This document shows, piece after piece, positions 7,287-15,393 of a stretch of 27,136 nucleotides of DNA. The position numbers were made by a program, and so were the translations under genes. Every line of letters begins with the position of its first letter. The stretch's first letter is position 1. Source of the DNA: Opitutia bacterium. Its GTDB lineage: Bacteria > Verrucomicrobiota > Verrucomicrobiia > Opitutales > UBA953. The notes beneath the pieces are model-generated. The model had not been told where the DNA came from. It searched no databases and saw nothing but the letters and a program-made list of their open reading frames with translations. The DNA is taken from the NCBI GenBank assembly GCA_947378845.1, contig CANCLQ010000020.1:1-27136 (forward strand), read 5' to 3'.

Positions 7287-7523
7287 ATGTTCCAGCCCAT
7301 CGACCTCAGTGTTTTTCTGGCCTGTATAGTGGGTGTGGTTCTGTTCGTCCTGCTTTGTTTGCAGGCGTGGTACGATCGTCGCGACAGCATTCTCGTTGAT
7401 CACCGTCGTTTGACTACGGTCTTCAGCTGTCGGCAGTGCGCATTGGTTTTTGTTCGTCCTCGTCGACGTGAAGAAGCCAGTTGTCCACAATGCGGAACAA
7501 GCAATACTCGTCTCAAATTTTAA
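7287..7523 (+). CDS. Small membrane-anchored zinc-ribbon protein, function unknown
   Basis: A 78-residue protein I do not recognise by name. Residues about 9-27 form one hydrophobic membrane segment (FLACIVGVVLFVLLCLQAW). A basic stretch and two CxxC pairs follow: Cys48/Cys51 (CRQC) and Cys66/Cys69 (CPQC), 14 residues apart, which fit one zinc ribbon. The predicted layout is a single-pass protein with a cytoplasmic zinc knuckle, on the positive-inside rule given the many Arg residues after the helix. It lies 19 bases after the operon terminator and 18 bases before guaA. A TTTAAT at 7265-7270 could be a -10 element, but no good -35 is seen. The start could only be this ATG. Confidence 0.75.
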   Translation: MFQPIDLSVFLACIVGVVLFVLLCLQAWYDRRDSILVDHRRLTTVFSCRQCALVFVRPRRREEASCPQCGTSNTRLKF

Positions 7524-7541
7524 CCCTCACCGTTTTTCACC

Positions 7542-9095
7542 ATGGCAAATCAGTCCATCGCTATTCTCGATTTCGGCTCGCAGTTGACCAAGGTCATTGC
7601 GCGTCGCATCCGCGAATGTAACGTCCACTCTCGCATCTACGCACACGATGTTGCGATTGAAACCCTGCGTGCCGATGGTGTTGTCGGCGTCATTCTCTCG
7701 GGCGGTCCATCGAGCGTTAAGACCAAGGGCTCGCCTCGCCCTAACCCAGAAATCTTTGCTATGGGCGTACCGGTCTTAGGTATTTGCTATGGCGTACAAT
7801 TGATGGGCGAAATGCTCGGCGGTAAAGTTGCGAGCAGCAAGCACCGCGAATATGGTCACGGCACACTTTCTTTCCGTGCTTCAGGTTCGCATTTACTCAA
7901 GGGATTAAAGTCCCCATTGCGCGTTTGGAATTCACACGGCGACAAGGTGATTCGCTTGCCCAAAGGCTTCAAGGCAGTCGCAAGCACAGAGAACTCTGAT
8001 AACGCCGTGGTCGAAGATGCAAGTCGTCGCTTTTACGGCATTCAGTTTCACCCTGAAGTCGCACACTCCGAGCGTGGTATCGAAATCATCCGCAACTTCC
8101 TTTTCCGCATTTGTAAATGTAAGCGCAACTGGGTGATGGATGACTACGTGGAAACGGCCGTTCGCGAAATTCGCGAGAAGGTAGGCAAGTCACACGTTAT
8201 TCTCGGTCTCTCGGGTGGCGTCGATTCATCTGTCGCTGCCGCTTTGATCCAGCGTGCCATCGGCAAGCAACTCACCTGCGTTTTTGTCGACAACGGTTTG
8301 CTCCGTCTCGGTGAGCGTCAGCAGGTCGAGAAAATGTTCCGTGGAAAATTTAAAGTCGACCTTCGCGTAGTTGATGCCTCCAAGATTTTCTTGGGTAAAT
8401 TAAAGGGCGTCACAGACCCTGAGCAGAAGCGTAAAATTATCGGACGCGAATTTATCAATGTCTTTGATCGCTCAGTGAAAGACCTCGCCCGGAAGGGTAA
8501 GGTTGAATTCTTGGCACAGGGCACGCTGTACCCTGACGTTATTGAATCGATTTCGCCTAGCGGCGGACCCGCAGTCACCATTAAGAGTCACCACAACGTG
8601 GGTGGCTTACCGAAGAACATGAAGCTCAAGTTGCTCGAGCCTTTGCGCGAACTCTTTAAGGATGAAGTGCGTGCGCTGGGCGAAGCCCTTGGCTTGCCTC
8701 GCGAGATGGTCTGGCGTCACCCGTTCCCAGGTCCAGGTCTCGCTGTTCGCGTTTGCGGCGATATTACTCCTGAGCGTCTGGAAATCCTCCGTCAGGCCGA
8801 TGATATTTTTATTAACGAACTCCGTACTTCCGGGAATTACAATAAGGTCTGGCAAGCTTTCGCTGTCTTCTTGCCGGTGCGTAGCGTAGGCGTGATGGGC
8901 GATGGTCGTACCTATGATAATGTTTGTGCACTTCGTGCTGTAACTTCGTCCGATGCGATGACGGCTGACTGGGCCCGCTTACCTTACGATGTTCTGCAGC
9001 GTGCTTCGACACGCATCATTAACGAGGTGAAAGGCATCAACCGCGTCGTTTACGATATCTCTTCGAAGCCTCCCGCAACCATTGAGTGGGAATAG
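7542..9095 (+). CDS. guaA: GMP synthase (glutamine-hydrolysing)
   Basis: Converts XMP to GMP using ATP and ammonia from glutamine, the last step of guanine nucleotide synthesis. The N-terminal class I glutamine amidotransferase domain shows the triad Cys82 (GICYG), His170 and Glu172 (FHPEV). The ATP pyrophosphatase domain starts near residue 200 and has the PP-loop SGGVDSS at 224-230. The C-terminal dimerisation domain includes the HPFPGPGLAVR block and ends in the usual K-P-P-A-T-I-E-W-E. The length of 517 is normal. It starts 18 bases after the zinc-ribbon gene, so the two are probably cotranscribed, and ends at a terminator hairpin. The start context is TCACCATG. Confidence 0.97.
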   Translation: MANQSIAILDFGSQLTKVIARRIRECNVHSRIYAHDVAIETLRADGVVGVILSGGPSSVKTKGSPRPNPEIFAMGVPVLGICYGVQLMGEMLGGKVASSKHREYGHGTLSFRASGSHLLKGLKSPLRVWNSHGDKVIRLPKGFKAVASTENSDNAVVEDASRRFYGIQFHPEVAHSERGIEIIRNFLFRICKCKRNWVMDDYVETAVREIREKVGKSHVILGLSGGVDSSVAAALIQRAIGKQLTCVFVDNGLLRLGERQQVEKMFRGKFKVDLRVVDASKIFLGKLKGVTDPEQKRKIIGREFINVFDRSVKDLARKGKVEFLAQGTLYPDVIESISPSGGPAVTIKSHHNVGGLPKNMKLKLLEPLRELFKDEVRALGEALGLPREMVWRHPFPGPGLAVRVCGDITPERLEILRQADDIFINELRTSGNYNKVWQAFAVFLPVRSVGVMGDGRTYDNVCALRAVTSSDAMTADWARLPYDVLQRASTRIINEVKGINRVVYDISSKPPATIEWE

Positions 9096-9106
9096 AATCC
9101 CTTTGC

Positions 9107-9135
9107 CCCGTTGACACTTGGCGTCAGCGGGTTTT
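9107..9135 (+). terminator. Intrinsic terminator after guaA
   Basis: Bases 9107-9115 (CCCGTTGAC) pair with 9123-9131 (GTCAGCGGG), nine pairs including one T-G wobble, around a 7-base loop, followed by TTTT. The T-tract is short, so strength is moderate. The dnaX start lies 11 bases downstream. The hairpin is thus also in the dnaX leader. Confidence 0.7.
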
Positions 9136-9146
9136 GCTGAAGGGAC

Positions 9147-10649
9147 GTGGCTGACCCGACTTTCCAGGTAATTGCGCGCCGCTGGCGCCCTCGTCGTTTC
9201 GATGAACTTGTCGGACAGGAGCACATCGTACGCACGTTACGAAATGCAATTACCTCGAAGCAATTAGCACATGCCTATCTTTTTGTTGGTCCACGTGGCA
9301 CGGGTAAAACCACGACGGCGCGTATCTTGGCCAAGTCGCTTAACTGCACGGGCGGTCCGAAGGCAGATTTTAGTTTAGATGATCCAGTTTGCTTGGCCAT
9401 CGAGCAGGGTAATTGCATGGACGTCATCGAAATCGACGCGGCATCCAATCGCTCTATCGAAGATGCCAAGCGCATTCGTGAAGAATGTCAGTTCGCCCCG
9501 ACCAGCTGCCCCTACAAGGTGTTCATCATCGATGAGGTGCACCAGCTTACGAAGGACGCCTTTAATACTTTATTAAAAACCCTCGAAGAGCCGCCACCCT
9601 GGGTGAAGTTTATTTTGGCGACGACGGAGGCAGACAAAGTTTTGCCAACGATTACCTCGCGTTGCCAGCGACTGGAGTTCCACCCCATTTCAGAAGAAGT
9701 TATCTCTGCTCAATTATTACGCATCGTGAAAGCCGATGGCGTGCAGGCTGAGCCCGCCGCGCTTACAGCTATTGCCCGTCTCGCTAATGGCGGGATGCGC
9801 GATTCCCAATCCATCCTCGATCAGATTATTTCTTTCTCTGGCAAAAAAATATCCGAGGCGGATGTTCTTTCAATTTACGGTTTAGCATCAGCACAACAAA
9901 CCAGCGACCTCGCTAAAGGCATCGCCCAGGGTGACGCCAAAGCAGTTCTGGCATTGTGCGATGTGTTTCATGCTGAGGGCCGCGATTTGATGCGTGTGCT
10001 GGCTGACCTCCAATTACTCGTCCGCCAAGCTGTGCTTGATGCAGTGCGTTTAGGTGGAACCAGTAAGCTCTTGGGTAGCGCTCTCACGACGGAACAATTA
10101 GTCCGCCTCTTGGAATGTTTGCAGACAAGCGAGTCAGGGATTCGTCACGGTCTGTCACCCCGAGCGAATTTCGAAGTCACGATGCTTAAGGCCATCGAGC
10201 AAAGTAGGTCGCGATCAATAGATAGTCTTATAAAAGACATCGCGGCCGCTGCAGCTGGTCTCCCTCGGGAGCCCGGCCAAAAAAAAATAAAGAGTTCGCA
10301 ACCGACAGCGGAAGCTGAGCCAGCGCCTGTTGCGCCCGTTACACCTGTCGTCGAGTCGCCCAGGACAGCGCAGAAGAGGGAAGAAGTAGCAGTTGAGACG
10401 ATTGTTGTAGACGATGAACTCTCGGCAACGGCTGCCCCCGTTGATAACGGCTTCGATTATAATTTGCCTATGGAAAAGGTTTTGCCGGCCGTCGAAACGG
10501 CTAAGCCAGCCTTCCCTGGGGATAAGGATTTTGATGCTGCAGTAGGTGCATTACCGCCAGCGTTGCGCGAAAAATTAAAAGAAACATTAGGCGCAGAATT
10601 TACGGCATTGCGTTCGGTTTCGGCGAACAAGTTGCGCCGCCCCAGTTAA
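9147..10649 (+). CDS. dnaX: DNA polymerase III tau subunit (probable tau/gamma source)
   Basis: Clamp-loader ATPase of the replisome. The GTG start is chosen because the following F-Q-V-I-A-R-R-W-R-P matches the family N-terminus; AGGGAC just before it is one of the few Shine-Dalgarno-like leaders here. Walker A is GPRGTGKTT (48-56), Walker B IIDEVH (127-132), sensor 1 ATTEADK (158-164) and the SRC arginine finger 171-173. The usual CxxCxxC of the zinc module is missing: only Cys67, Cys82 and Cys90 remain in that region. Domain III ends near residue 375. A run of nine A at codons 378-381 follows, after which any frame slip meets a stop within 11 codons. The rest is an Ala/Pro/Val-rich linker and a short C-terminal segment, so tau is short (500 residues). 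Confidence 0.95.
   Translation: MADPTFQVIARRWRPRRFDELVGQEHIVRTLRNAITSKQLAHAYLFVGPRGTGKTTTARILAKSLNCTGGPKADFSLDDPVCLAIEQGNCMDVIEIDAASNRSIEDAKRIREECQFAPTSCPYKVFIIDEVHQLTKDAFNTLLKTLEEPPPWVKFILATTEADKVLPTITSRCQRLEFHPISEEVISAQLLRIVKADGVQAEPAALTAIARLANGGMRDSQSILDQIISFSGKKISEADVLSIYGLASAQQTSDLAKGIAQGDAKAVLALCDVFHAEGRDLMRVLADLQLLVRQAVLDAVRLGGTSKLLGSALTTEQLVRLLECLQTSESGIRHGLSPRANFEVTMLKAIEQSRSRSIDSLIKDIAAAAAGLPREPGQKKIKSSQPTAEAEPAPVAPVTPVVESPRTAQKREEVAVETIVVDDELSATAAPVDNGFDYNLPMEKVLPAVETAKPAFPGDKDFDAAVGALPPALREKLKETLGAEFTALRSVSANKLRRPS
10279..10287 (+). other. dnaX: A9 slippery run in dnaX (possible gamma-producing site)
   Basis: Nine consecutive A at 10279-10287, read in frame as CAA AAA AAA ATA. 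Loss of one A (or gain of two) brings TAA at 10288-10290 into frame. Gain of one A brings TGA at 10316-10318 into frame after ten new codons. Just upstream is GGGAG (10267-10271), which can pair with CTCC in a small hairpin. The site lies at the domain III/IV border, where the E. coli and Thermus dnaX slip sites fall. Confidence 0.6.
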
Positions 10650-10651
10650 AC

Positions 10652-11110
10652 GTGAATAGCGTGAAAGAGATTGGAATAATTTCTGATACGCATGGTTTGT
10701 TGCGCCCTGAAGCAATCCTGGCGCTCGAAGGCAGTGAACTGATCCTACATGCCGGTGATGTGGAAGGGGACTGGATTCTCTCGGAGCTCGGTGAAATTGC
10801 GCCATGCCTAGCAGTCGCTGGGAATTGCGATGACGAACCCGGTCTACCCAATTTTCGCTTAGAAGAAATTTTAGGTCAGCGTGTATTATTGCATCACGGC
10901 CACCTCCCGATTGATGAGTCATCGTTCAAGCCAACGGTGATTATCACTGGACACTCACATCAGCCAATAATTGAGAGCATTGATGGAGTCCTTAGAATTA
11001 ATCCAGGTAGTGCAGGCCCCCGCCGATTTAATAAACCTGTTACAGTTGCCCGTTTGACGATAGATAAGAGGGGTGCGGCAGCAAAAATTGTGCACTTGGA
11101 TGTAAAATGA
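10652..11110 (+). CDS. YfcE/MJ0936-type metallophosphoesterase
   Basis: A 152-residue cytoplasmic phosphodiesterase of the small YfcE/YsnB/MJ0936 family. Substrates are often undefined, and activity on model phosphodiesters is known for relatives. The two-metal site is complete: Asp12 and His14 (SDTHG), Asp36 (HAGD), Asn58 (GNCD), the His81-His84 HHGH block, and His101/His103 (GHSH), followed by the NPGS motif at 117-120. The start is GTG at 10652. A second in-frame GTG at 10661 would also leave the fold intact. It begins 2 bases after dnaX and overlaps the next gene by 4 bases (ATGA), so the three genes are probably translationally coupled. Confidence 0.9.
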   Translation: MNSVKEIGIISDTHGLLRPEAILALEGSELILHAGDVEGDWILSELGEIAPCLAVAGNCDDEPGLPNFRLEEILGQRVLLHHGHLPIDESSFKPTVIITGHSHQPIIESIDGVLRINPGSAGPRRFNKPVTVARLTIDKRGAAAKIVHLDVK

Positions 11111-13638
11111 AATCTGCGTTACCCATTGATGCGCTAGGTGAGTCGCTCGTAAAGGCCTGCGGTCGTACGAAACGCATTGTATTGAGGGCGCCTACTGGTT
11201 CAGGAAAATCTACACGCATTCCACAGATGCTCTTGGACCTTAATTTGGTTCAAGGGCAGATTATCGTTTTACAGCCGCGAAGGATTGCAGCTCGAATGCT
11301 GGCTGCACGAATTGCTGATGAGCGTGGAGTAAAATTAGGCGATGAAGTTGGTTACCAAATTCGTTTTGAACGAAAGGAGTCTGCAAGTACGCGAATTAAA
11401 TTTGTGACGGAGGCTTTACTGCTTCGTCAGATGGCTTCGGATCCAGAATTAAAGGGCGTTGGAGCTTTGATCTTCGATGAGTTTCACGAGAGGAATTTGC
11501 ATTCTGATGTAGCCATCGCTTTGGCACGACAGTTACAGGAAAAAGTTCGCCCCGACTTATTAATAGTGGCGATGTCGGCGACGCTCGACACAGACGGCGT
11601 CGCACAATGGCTTGGTCAGGCCGAAACTTTAGCGTCGGATGGACGAACCTTCCCAGTGGATATCGAATACGCACCTATTCCACGTCAGACGAGTCGACCC
11701 ATTTGGGATTATGCCGCCGAGCAAGTTGGGAAAATTTTACGCGAAGAACCTGAGGGTGATATACTCGTCTTTATGCCCGGCGCTTACGAAATCATGCGCA
11801 CGATGGGCGCAGTGAATCAATTGCGCGAGTCATCAGGTGTCGATGTATTGCCATTATATGGTGAGCTGACACCCGCAGAGCAGGATCGAGCAGTAAGCCC
11901 AGGCGAACGCCGCAAAGTAATCGTGGCAACGAATGTCGCTGAGACTTCACTTACCATCCCAGGCGTACGCGCCGTTGTGGATGCAGGTTTAGCGCGTGTG
12001 GCACGCTTTGATCCAGTGCGAGGTATCGATACTTTGATGATTGAGCCGATTTCGCAGGCTTCAGCTGAGCAGCGTGCAGGTCGGGCCGGGCGTACTGGGC
12101 CAGGTCGATGTATTCGATTGTGGTCGCACACCGATCACCAGGCTCGTCCGCTGCGTGAGACGACAGAAATTAAACGCGTTGATTTAGCTGAGACAATTTT
12201 ACTTCTGCATGCCTCAGGGTGGGGTGACGCTAATCAATTCCCGTGGTACGAAAAACCTGACGCTACGAGCCTTCAACGCGCCTCGACTGTCTTGCATGAT
12301 TTAGGTGCGCTTGATGATGAAAATAAATTAACCCGAATGGGGTCGCGCATGGCAGTCTTCCCAGCGCATCCGCGATACGCACGGATGCTCATGGCGGCGA
12401 ATGATTATAATTGTGTAACGGAAGCAGCAACTTTGGCCGGCCTATCCCAGGGTCGTGACATTGTGCTTCGTAAAGTGAGCGACCAAGTGGAACGCGCCCG
12501 CGAGGGCGTTATAACCGAAGAGGGCTCGGACTTCTTTTCGAGACTGTCGCTCTTGCAACGTGCCATAGATTTAAAATTTGATTTGGATGCCTGTGAACGA
12601 ATCGGCGTACATGCACAAGCGGCGCGGCAAGCGAATCTATCCGCACGCCAATTCTTGAGAATTGCAGAAGCACAAGGCCTCAAGGCCTCGGGCACTCCAG
12701 CCGCCCCGGAATCACTGCAACGTTGCCTGCTGCTCGCATTCTCCGATCGCTTAGCAGTGCGCCTAGATGCAGGCACCTTAAGGTGCGCCTTAGTACATGG
12801 GCGAAAAGGGGAGTTGCGGCGTGAATCATCCGTTCGCTCGGCACGTTTACTTGTAGCAGCTGAGGTAGATGAAATTCAGACGAAAGGCGATGTGACCACT
12901 TATTTATCGATGGCTACAGCAGTCGACGAATCTTGGTTAAAAGAATTATATCCGAACGATTTTTCGGAGAATATTAGTTTACGGTACGATGCCACGCAGC
13001 GTCGCGTAGTGACGCGTACCGAAAAACGCTTCCGTGATTTGGTGCTTCATGCTACGGAGCGCGATGATGCATCATCAGATGCTGCCAGCCGTTTATTGGC
13101 CGATGAAGTTATCGCAGGTCGACTCGAGTTGGAGCGTTGGGATGCATCGGTCGACGCTTGGATTCGTCGAGTGAATTTTTTAGCGAAGCATTGTCCTGAA
13201 CTTGAAATACCGATTTTTGATGATGCCGGTCGACGGATGGTTATCGAAGAAGTTTGTCAGGGTGCGGTGGCGTACCGCGATATTCGCGATCGAGCAGTCA
13301 TGCCTATCGTGCGTGGTTGGTTAACGCATGAACAGGCGATGGTGCTGGATAATTATTGTCCCGAGAAAATTATTCTACCTCGAAAGAAGCACCCAGCGAA
13401 AATTGAATACACGGATGACGGCGAGGCGCAGATTGAAGCGACGGTGCAGGAGCTTTACGATTTTCCTGGAGCAAAGTTACGAGTCTGCCAGGGCAGGGTG
13501 CCAATGGTGATTTGTATTCAATCGCCCGCTCGTCGCACACAACAGCGCACGACTGACCTCGATGCATTTTGGAAGGGCTCGTATGAGTATGTTAAAAAAG
13601 ATTTAAAGGGTCGCTATCCTAAACACGAGTGGCGATAG
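11107..13638 (+). CDS. hrpB: HrpB-type DEAH-box ATP-dependent helicase
   Basis: An 843-residue RNA-helicase-like protein. E. coli HrpB is about 810 residues and its in vivo role is poorly defined. RecA domain 1 has Walker A APTGSGKST (28-36), LQPRRIAA (55-62), DEFHER (124-129; DEFH in place of DEAH is common in HrpB) and MSATL (156-160). RecA domain 2 has the ATNVAETSLTIPG segment and QRAGRAGR near 321-328. The ratchet/OB-like region follows. The C-terminal HrpB domain ends with F-W-K-G-S-Y-E-Y-V-K-K-D-L-K-G-R-Y-P-K-H-E-W, diagnostic for HrpB over HrpA. The start codon ATG overlaps the upstream stop (ATGA). A 25-base gap separates it from the exonuclease gene. Confidence 0.93.
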   Translation: MKSALPIDALGESLVKACGRTKRIVLRAPTGSGKSTRIPQMLLDLNLVQGQIIVLQPRRIAARMLAARIADERGVKLGDEVGYQIRFERKESASTRIKFVTEALLLRQMASDPELKGVGALIFDEFHERNLHSDVAIALARQLQEKVRPDLLIVAMSATLDTDGVAQWLGQAETLASDGRTFPVDIEYAPIPRQTSRPIWDYAAEQVGKILREEPEGDILVFMPGAYEIMRTMGAVNQLRESSGVDVLPLYGELTPAEQDRAVSPGERRKVIVATNVAETSLTIPGVRAVVDAGLARVARFDPVRGIDTLMIEPISQASAEQRAGRAGRTGPGRCIRLWSHTDHQARPLRETTEIKRVDLAETILLLHASGWGDANQFPWYEKPDATSLQRASTVLHDLGALDDENKLTRMGSRMAVFPAHPRYARMLMAANDYNCVTEAATLAGLSQGRDIVLRKVSDQVERAREGVITEEGSDFFSRLSLLQRAIDLKFDLDACERIGVHAQAARQANLSARQFLRIAEAQGLKASGTPAAPESLQRCLLLAFSDRLAVRLDAGTLRCALVHGRKGELRRESSVRSARLLVAAEVDEIQTKGDVTTYLSMATAVDESWLKELYPNDFSENISLRYDATQRRVVTRTEKRFRDLVLHATERDDASSDAASRLLADEVIAGRLELERWDASVDAWIRRVNFLAKHCPELEIPIFDDAGRRMVIEEVCQGAVAYRDIRDRAVMPIVRGWLTHEQAMVLDNYCPEKIILPRKKHPAKIEYTDDGEAQIEATVQELYDFPGAKLRVCQGRVPMVICIQSPARRTQQRTTDLDAFWKGSYEYVKKDLKGRYPKHEWR

Positions 13639-13663
13639 ATGCATGAAACCAGCGTGATACAAC

Positions 13664-14344
13664 ATGGCCACCGCTTCACTCATTTGGTCTGACCTTCCGT
13701 TGCATGTCGTAGATTTTGAGGGCAGCGTGCAAACGGGCGTTGTTGAATACGGTGTGGTGACTCTTTATCGTGGAGAAATCGTTTCAACGGCCACGAGATT
13801 ACATGCTCCTCGCAGCGCTGTCCCGATGGTTGATACTCAATGCCACGGATTAACTTCAAAAGATTTGTCCGGCTTAACTCCTTTTGAATCGGAGTGGGAT
13901 TATTGGGTTTCGTTACGTAAGGGCGGATTATTTGTCGCACATAATGCCAACGTAGAAGAACGTTTCTTGCGTGCGACGTGGAGTCGTCCACCGGCAGTGC
14001 CCTTATTTATCGACTCGGACGCCATGGTGGCAGAGTGGGGTCCGTGGATTGATTCTTGTCGGTTGGCACGCATCTGGATGCCCACCTTGGGGGACTATAA
14101 GCTGGGCTCATTGATTTCGTTACTAAAACTTGGGTCTAAATTAGAAGACTTGGCAGCGATCCATTGCCCAGCGAATCGTCGCCGTTTTCACTGTGCCCTC
14201 TACGATGCGTTGGCTTCGGCGTTACTTCTTAGGGCTTTATGCGCGGTGGAGGGTCGGTCGCACCTGCCATTAACTCATATGGTGCGAGACAGCTTATCGG
14301 CGCCGGCGGCCGACGACCTTATGCAAGGTGAGTTAGGGTTGTGA
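13664..14344 (+). CDS. DnaQ-like 3'-5' exonuclease (DEDDh family)
   Basis: A 226-residue RNase H-fold exonuclease related to DnaQ (the epsilon proofreading subunit), probably acting on DNA or RNA 3' ends in the cytoplasm. Exo I is VVDFEGS with Asp17 and Glu19. Exo II is VAHNANVEERFL (91-102), where the usual Asp of HNAxFD is Glu98. Exo III has His176 and Asp181 (HCALYDAL), the DEDDh type. There is no polymerase-binding or GIY-YIG extension. The last 30 residues show no family feature I recognise. It follows hrpB by 25 bases on the same strand and may share its transcript. Whether it is the replicative proofreader cannot be told; the Glu substitution leaves activity plausible but unproven. Confidence 0.8.
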   Translation: MATASLIWSDLPLHVVDFEGSVQTGVVEYGVVTLYRGEIVSTATRLHAPRSAVPMVDTQCHGLTSKDLSGLTPFESEWDYWVSLRKGGLFVAHNANVEERFLRATWSRPPAVPLFIDSDAMVAEWGPWIDSCRLARIWMPTLGDYKLGSLISLLKLGSKLEDLAAIHCPANRRRFHCALYDALASALLLRALCAVEGRSHLPLTHMVRDSLSAPAADDLMQGELGL

Positions 14345-14390
14345 CTTTCCGCTTCACACTTTGGGCAAGCCGTAGCTAGATAGCAGCTCT

Positions 14391-15392
14391 ATGGCGTCCA
14401 AATCCCCTATTCGCGTTTCTGTTACTGGTGCCGCTGGCAACATTGGTTACGCAGCAATCTTTCGAATCGCATCAGGTGCAGTCTTCGGACCCGATCAACC
14501 CGTAGCGCTCAACCTCATCGAGGTTGGACCTGGACTTAATGCATTGGCTGGTGTCGTGATGGAATTAGAAGACTGCGCATTCCCGTTGCTTACCGATGTC
14601 GTAGCCACCGGCGATTTGAATGTCGGATTTAAGGATGCCGACTGGTGTCTGCTTATTGGCGCTGTGCCACGTAAAGATGGCATGGAAAGAAAAGACCTTC
14701 TCGGAATTAACGGAAAAATTTTCGTTGGTCAGGGCGAAGCGATTGCTCGTAATGCAAAGAAGAGCGTCAAAGTTTTAGTTGTCGGCAACCCTTGTAACAC
14801 GAATGCACTTATCGCTCTACGTTCGGCTGCGGGGTTACGCGAAGAAAATTTCTTTGCGATGACACGTCTCGATGAAAATCGCGCGAAGTCACAACTCGCC
14901 CGCAAAGCTGGAGTGCATAATTCGCTGGTTAAGAACGTCGCTATTTGGGGAAATCACTCCTCCACTCAATACCCTGATTTCACCAACGCCACGATTGCGG
15001 GTAAACCCCTTAATCAAAGCATTAACGATCAAGCTTGGTTGAAGGAGACTTTTGTGGGTGACGTGCAAAAGCGCGGAGCGGCAGTAATCAAAGCACGCGG
15101 TGCGTCCTCAGCGGCATCCGCTGCTAATGCAGCGTTAGACACATTGCGTAGTTTGCATTTCCCAACACCAGCGGGTGATTGGCACTCAGTTGCTGTTCTG
15201 TCGAAGGGTGATTACGGTATCACTCCAGGGATCATGTTTGGTTATCCTATTCGTACGAAGTCCGATGGCTCATGGGAAATCGTACAAGGTCTTCCTCTCG
15301 ATTCTTTCTCGAAAGAGAAAATTGCCATCACTGAGAAGGAATTACTTGAAGAGCGTGCCACAGCCTCCGAGGCACTGGGCATTAAACTCTAA
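14391..15392 (+). CDS. mdh: Malate dehydrogenase (type 2)
   Basis: NAD-dependent interconversion of malate and oxaloacetate in the citric acid cycle. The Rossmann motif is TGAAGNIGY (12-20). The substrate-loop Arg94 and Arg100 are in VPRKDGMERKD, Asn/Cys of the GNPCNTN block at 132-138, Arg159/Asp161 in MTRLDENR, and the catalytic His189 in WGNHSSTQYPD. The 333-residue length and the R-K-D-G-M-E-R loop place it in the cytosolic-like malate dehydrogenase group rather than the lactate-dehydrogenase-like one. The 46-base upstream gap carries no promoter I can defend. Its stop is one base from the stop of the convergent minus-strand gene, so there is no room for a terminator between them. Confidence 0.96.
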   Translation: MASKSPIRVSVTGAAGNIGYAAIFRIASGAVFGPDQPVALNLIEVGPGLNALAGVVMELEDCAFPLLTDVVATGDLNVGFKDADWCLLIGAVPRKDGMERKDLLGINGKIFVGQGEAIARNAKKSVKVLVVGNPCNTNALIALRSAAGLREENFFAMTRLDENRAKSQLARKAGVHNSLVKNVAIWGNHSSTQYPDFTNATIAGKPLNQSINDQAWLKETFVGDVQKRGAAVIKARGASSAASAANAALDTLRSLHFPTPAGDWHSVAVLSKGDYGITPGIMFGYPIRTKSDGSWEIVQGLPLDSFSKEKIAITEKELLEERATASEALGIKL

Positions 15393-15393
15393 G

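Noticed and set aside
9111..9139. TTGACA at 9111-9116 as a -35 box for dnaX
   Set aside because: It lies inside the terminator stem, and the expected -10 position (about 9134-9139, TTGCTG) does not match TATAAT.
12773..12786. Perfect 14-bp palindrome GCACCTTAAGGTGC inside hrpB
   Set aside because: It is within conserved coding sequence, single copy in the window as far as I can see, and has no neighbouring element; coincidence is likely.
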